From positions 1 through 30,037 of the IMG/VR virus record IMGVR_UViG_3300017737_002013: a DNA stretch of 30,037 nucleotides; one strand, 5' to 3'. Made by a program: the position numbers and the translations under genes. The DNA is from a virus. The notes below the pieces were generated by a model. That model was not told the origin of the DNA, searched no databases, and worked only from the letters and a program-made list of their open reading frames with translations. Of the stretch, positions 28,033 through 30,037 are shown one piece after another (within the stretch, counting starts at the first letter, position 1; every line of letters begins with the position of its first letter).

Positions 28033-28761
28033 ATGACAGAAAAACCTTTTGGTGTAAAACAACTCAATATTATTGGTGCTACTGGTACTCCTACGATTGA
28101 GAGTGCAGGAGACTTAAATATTGGCGGCAATCAAGTTGCAATCACAACCAATACTACTGTGTCAGGTGTTGTTACTGCAACTGCATTTGTAGGTAACGGT
28201 GCTGGATTAACTAACCTTCCAGGGGGAGGTAGTTATGGCAACTCGGATGTTGATACACATTTAAATCAATCAAATCCAACTTCTGGATATGTTCTTAGTT
28301 GGAATGGTAGTGACTATGCTTGGGTAGCAGATCAGAGTGGCAGTGTACCAGCAAACCTTACTGCAACAACCTTAGATGTAAGTGGTATTTGTACTGCTGG
28401 TAGTTTTGTTACGGATCTAATCTCTGGTGATGGAACCAGTAGAGGATTTGCAACTAGATACTATGTCACTTCCAGTGGTTCTAGTGACTATCGTTTTGCT
28501 GGTCCTGGTCAAAGAAATACTGTAGGAAATCCAACTATCTATTTGATGAGGGGTTTCACTTATATCTTCGAGAATTCTACAGGAAACTCACATCCATTCC
28601 GTATTCAATACCAAAGTACAACTACTGGTGTAGGAACCTATGTCAGTGGGGCACAGAATGGAACTCAAGTATTCACAATCCCACATGATGCACCAGCTGC
28701 ATACGAATATCAATGTACCGCTCACGGTGGTATGAAAGGAACTTTTATCATCCCTAGTTAA
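28033..28761 (+). CDS. Short fibre-like protein with C-terminal cupredoxin-like domain
   Basis: A 242-aa protein. Residues ~28-102 share modules with the 878-aa protein (GNGAGLTNLPGGGSYGNS; SDVDTHLN; LSWNGSDYAWVAD). Residues ~165-242 form a cupredoxin-like beta sandwich. Likely copper ligands are H187 (NSHPFRI), then C228, H231 and M234 in YQCTAHGGMKG. The Cys-x2-His-x2-Met spacing equals that of amicyanin, and all four type 1 ligands are present. No signal peptide is present. As a virion tip domain it may bind copper or only use the fold for host contact. It is the short paralogue of a fibre, with the protease gene between the two. Confidence 0.78.
   Translation: MTEKPFGVKQLNIIGATGTPTIESAGDLNIGGNQVAITTNTTVSGVVTATAFVGNGAGLTNLPGGGSYGNSDVDTHLNQSNPTSGYVLSWNGSDYAWVADQSGSVPANLTATTLDVSGICTAGSFVTDLISGDGTSRGFATRYYVTSSGSSDYRFAGPGQRNTVGNPTIYLMRGFTYIFENSTGNSHPFRIQYQSTTTGVGTYVSGAQNGTQVFTIPHDAPAAYEYQCTAHGGMKGTFIIPS
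28207..28244 (+). repeat. 38-bp exact repeat, copy B (copy A at 24976-25013)
   Basis: Identical to 24976-25013 over 38 nt; the first difference is T to G after ggcaactc. The two copies are in the same orientation 3.2 kb apart with the protease gene between them. Confidence 0.9.
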
Positions 28762-28762
28762 T

Positions 28763-29353
28763 ATGTCACCACTATCATTTGGAATCGGCAAGTCCCGAGG
28801 AACGGTATTTGATCCAGCAATTTTCTACTGCAATTTTCTAGTATTCAACTGGAATTGGTCAGACGGAAAAGACTTTGATATCATAGCACAGTTTATTGAA
28901 CCAAACTTTAGTGGGCAGGTAGGCGCAAGAAAAGGAACTAAGATAACAAATCTTGATCAAACAGTTACATATATGGAATGGGGAGGAGATAATGTTTTAG
29001 ATACAGATAACGGATACGAATCTATTATTATTGATGTCCCTGCTATTCTTTCAGCTCCTGGTAATAATTCCCCAAAAATTATTTTGGATTTGAGAGGAAC
29101 TTGGTATGACCAAGTTGGACTAAATCCAATTATTATTAGTGCTGATGGATTTCAAGGTGGAACACCATTCAAAGAAGGTGAAACTGGAAATATTCCTGGT
29201 TTTGGTTTCTACAATCCAACAGCTGTTCAAACTTTCGAGAACTATAAACAATCTTTCGGTACACAAATCATCACAACAAACCGTGAAAATGATGGCCAAC
29301 GGATCACGAGAGTAGAAATTGATACATCCACATTCAACATGCGATATTTTTAA
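28763..29353 (+). CDS. Hypothetical protein, probably structural (196 aa)
   Basis: The ATG follows the preceding TAA by 1 nt (TAATATG). The soluble protein contains aromatic beta-like segments (FYCNFLVFNWNWSDGKDFD, IILDLRGTWYDQVG) and a Gly/Asn-rich end (GFGFYNPTAVQTFENYK). An acidic DLRGTWYD block could resemble part of a metal-binding beta-sandwich, but I do not recognise a family. The context (behind two fibre-like genes, same strand, no gap) suggests a virion or fibre-associated protein. Confidence 0.65.
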   Translation: MSPLSFGIGKSRGTVFDPAIFYCNFLVFNWNWSDGKDFDIIAQFIEPNFSGQVGARKGTKITNLDQTVTYMEWGGDNVLDTDNGYESIIIDVPAILSAPGNNSPKIILDLRGTWYDQVGLNPIIISADGFQGGTPFKEGETGNIPGFGFYNPTAVQTFENYKQSFGTQIITTNRENDGQRITRVEIDTSTFNMRYF

Positions 29354-29361
29354 TATAAATA
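29354..29361 (+). promoter_or_regulatory. Late promoter element (TATAAATA)
   Basis: Perfect T4 late consensus TATAAATA on the plus strand, 24 nt before the ATG at 29386, directly after the upstream stop. Confidence 0.7.
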
Positions 29362-29385
29362 CGGCTACATCATATATGCATAACA

Positions 29386-29883
29386 ATGATTAAAACAGCA
29401 CTGTTTTTTAGTATGTTATTGATGACCGCATCAGCAGCAAATGCAGGTGCTCTTAACCATAAATTATCTTCTAGTATTCAGTTGACCGTTGATGCTGCAC
29501 AAACCAATGTCACAAGACTTGGTAGTACATTTTCAATCTCAGGCAGCGGTGTAGATACTACTGACGGAACCACAGTCAACACAATTTCTACTGGTGCAAT
29601 TACTTCTGGTGTTTATTCTCCAGGTACTATTGCTGCCACTCAAGACACTCCAGGAAACGCTTTTAGTTTCTCTCAGTCCTATACACAGGCTGATGCAATT
29701 CCAACAGCAGCAGTCACTGTTGGTGATGTAGCAAACTTCGGCAACATTACATCTACAACTGCAGGAGTTGCTGGTTCTCTTGCTGGTACTCTAACGCCTA
29801 CTGGTGCGATTACTTTGACCGCTGGTGGAGCTGGTACAAATGCTACGGGACAATTTGTCTCTGAACTCACGATTCTACACTAA
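29386..29883 (+). CDS. Exported Thr/Gly-rich protein
   Basis: A 165-aa protein. The signal peptide MIKTALFFSMLLMTASAANA ends in a good A-N-A cleavage site before GALNHKL. The mature protein is rich in Thr, Gly, Ala and Ser, with alternating beta-type segments (TGAITSGVYSPGTIAAT; GSLAGTLTPTGAITLTAGG) and almost no charged residues or cysteines. That looks like a surface-exposed or fibre-type beta protein. Function unknown. It is driven by a perfect late element, so it is made late and sent to the periplasm or envelope of the host, or the leader is removed during virion assembly. Confidence 0.72.
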   Translation: MIKTALFFSMLLMTASAANAGALNHKLSSSIQLTVDAAQTNVTRLGSTFSISGSGVDTTDGTTVNTISTGAITSGVYSPGTIAATQDTPGNAFSFSQSYTQADAIPTAAVTVGDVANFGNITSTTAGVAGSLAGTLTPTGAITLTAGGAGTNATGQFVSELTILH

Positions 29884-29903
29884 ATATATGGAGGTCAAAG
29901 ATC

Positions 29904-30037
29904 ATGACTTCTGGAAAGACGATCATATCTATTGTGATGTCTGCAGCGGCAGTAAGTCTTATTCCTGCCGCTGCTCTAGCGGTCCCCGTGGTCCCAAACT
30001 TCAGTCAAGGCTCCATGACGAGCCACACGGAGACAAC
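29904..30037 (+). CDS. Exported protein, partial at window edge
   Basis: ATG at 29904 with a strong GGAGG at 29890-29894 (9-nt spacing). 44 residues are visible before the edge: a signal peptide (KTIISIVMSAAAVSLIPAAALA) then VPVVPNFSQGSMTSHTET. The opening resembles exported T4-like cyanophage proteins I remember with 'NFxQGSMTSHTETT', but the rest is not visible. It pairs with the preceding exported protein, and both are probably late. Confidence 0.72.
   Translation, partial: MTSGKTIISIVMSAAAVSLIPAAALAVPVVPNFSQGSMTSHTET

Noticed and set aside
29887-30037. Second open frame (ATG 29887) overlapping the start of the last gene
   Set aside because: The frame is open to the edge but its sequence (CSGSKSYSCRCSSG) is out of frame with a strong GGAGG plus signal peptide reading from ATG 29904.

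Overview
The window looks like a piece of a T4-like cyanomyovirus genome (a phage of marine Synechococcus or Prochlorococcus). Evidence: high-light-inducible (Hli) photosystem-stress genes, a phage tRNA set, many small 2-oxoglutarate/Fe(II) oxygenases, a DUF3008-type protein, a GIY-YIG nuclease, repeat-rich fibre proteins, and promoters of two classes: host-like TTGACA-17-TANNNT and T4-late-like NATAAATA. No host housekeeping genes are seen. The family-level host assignment is inference.

Layout. Everything from 1 to 22954 is on the minus strand and everything from 23038 to the end is on the plus strand. The switch point (22955-23037) carries two divergent late-type promoters. Reading the minus strand in its direction of transcription: 22954-20758 holds three charged or low-complexity proteins that I infer are virion or assembly proteins. 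20724-19073 holds a GIY-YIG nuclease, a small protein, an exported tail-lysozyme-like protein and an unknown. 19076-17147 holds four tRNAs (Arg-UCU, Leu-UAG, Gly-UCC, Val-UAC) interleaved with two oxygenases and an unknown. 17140-14946 holds small zinc-binding or unknown proteins, a peroxiredoxin and a solitary Phd/YefM-like antitoxin domain. 14944-13281 holds three oxygenases in a row. 13232-2394 is one tightly overlapping 13-gene sugar-nucleotide and glycosyltransferase operon. 2220-1849 is an exported beta-barrel-like protein. 1756-575 holds small proteins and an oxygenase. 522-1 is an Hli operon, cut by the window edge.

The sugar operon starts with a GDP-mannose 3,5-epimerase. It continues with two methyltransferases, an SDR epimerase/dehydratase, a GT10 fucosyltransferase, NAD synthetase, UDP-sugar 6-dehydrogenase, three GT11 fucosyltransferase paralogues, a GT-A glycosyltransferase, a DUF6445-like oxygenase and a GT25 enzyme. 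Together these suggest that the phage builds and branches its own glycan, either on host LPS or on the virion. GDP-L-galactose is a plausible donor for the 'fucosyl' transferases, because no GDP-fucose synthesis genes are in view.

On the plus strand are a repeat-built fibre-like protein, a large protein with a complete subtilisin triad, a short fibre-like protein ending in a cupredoxin-like domain with all four copper ligands, an unknown protein, and two exported proteins (the last cut by the window edge). No stretch longer than about 200 bases lacks a gene.
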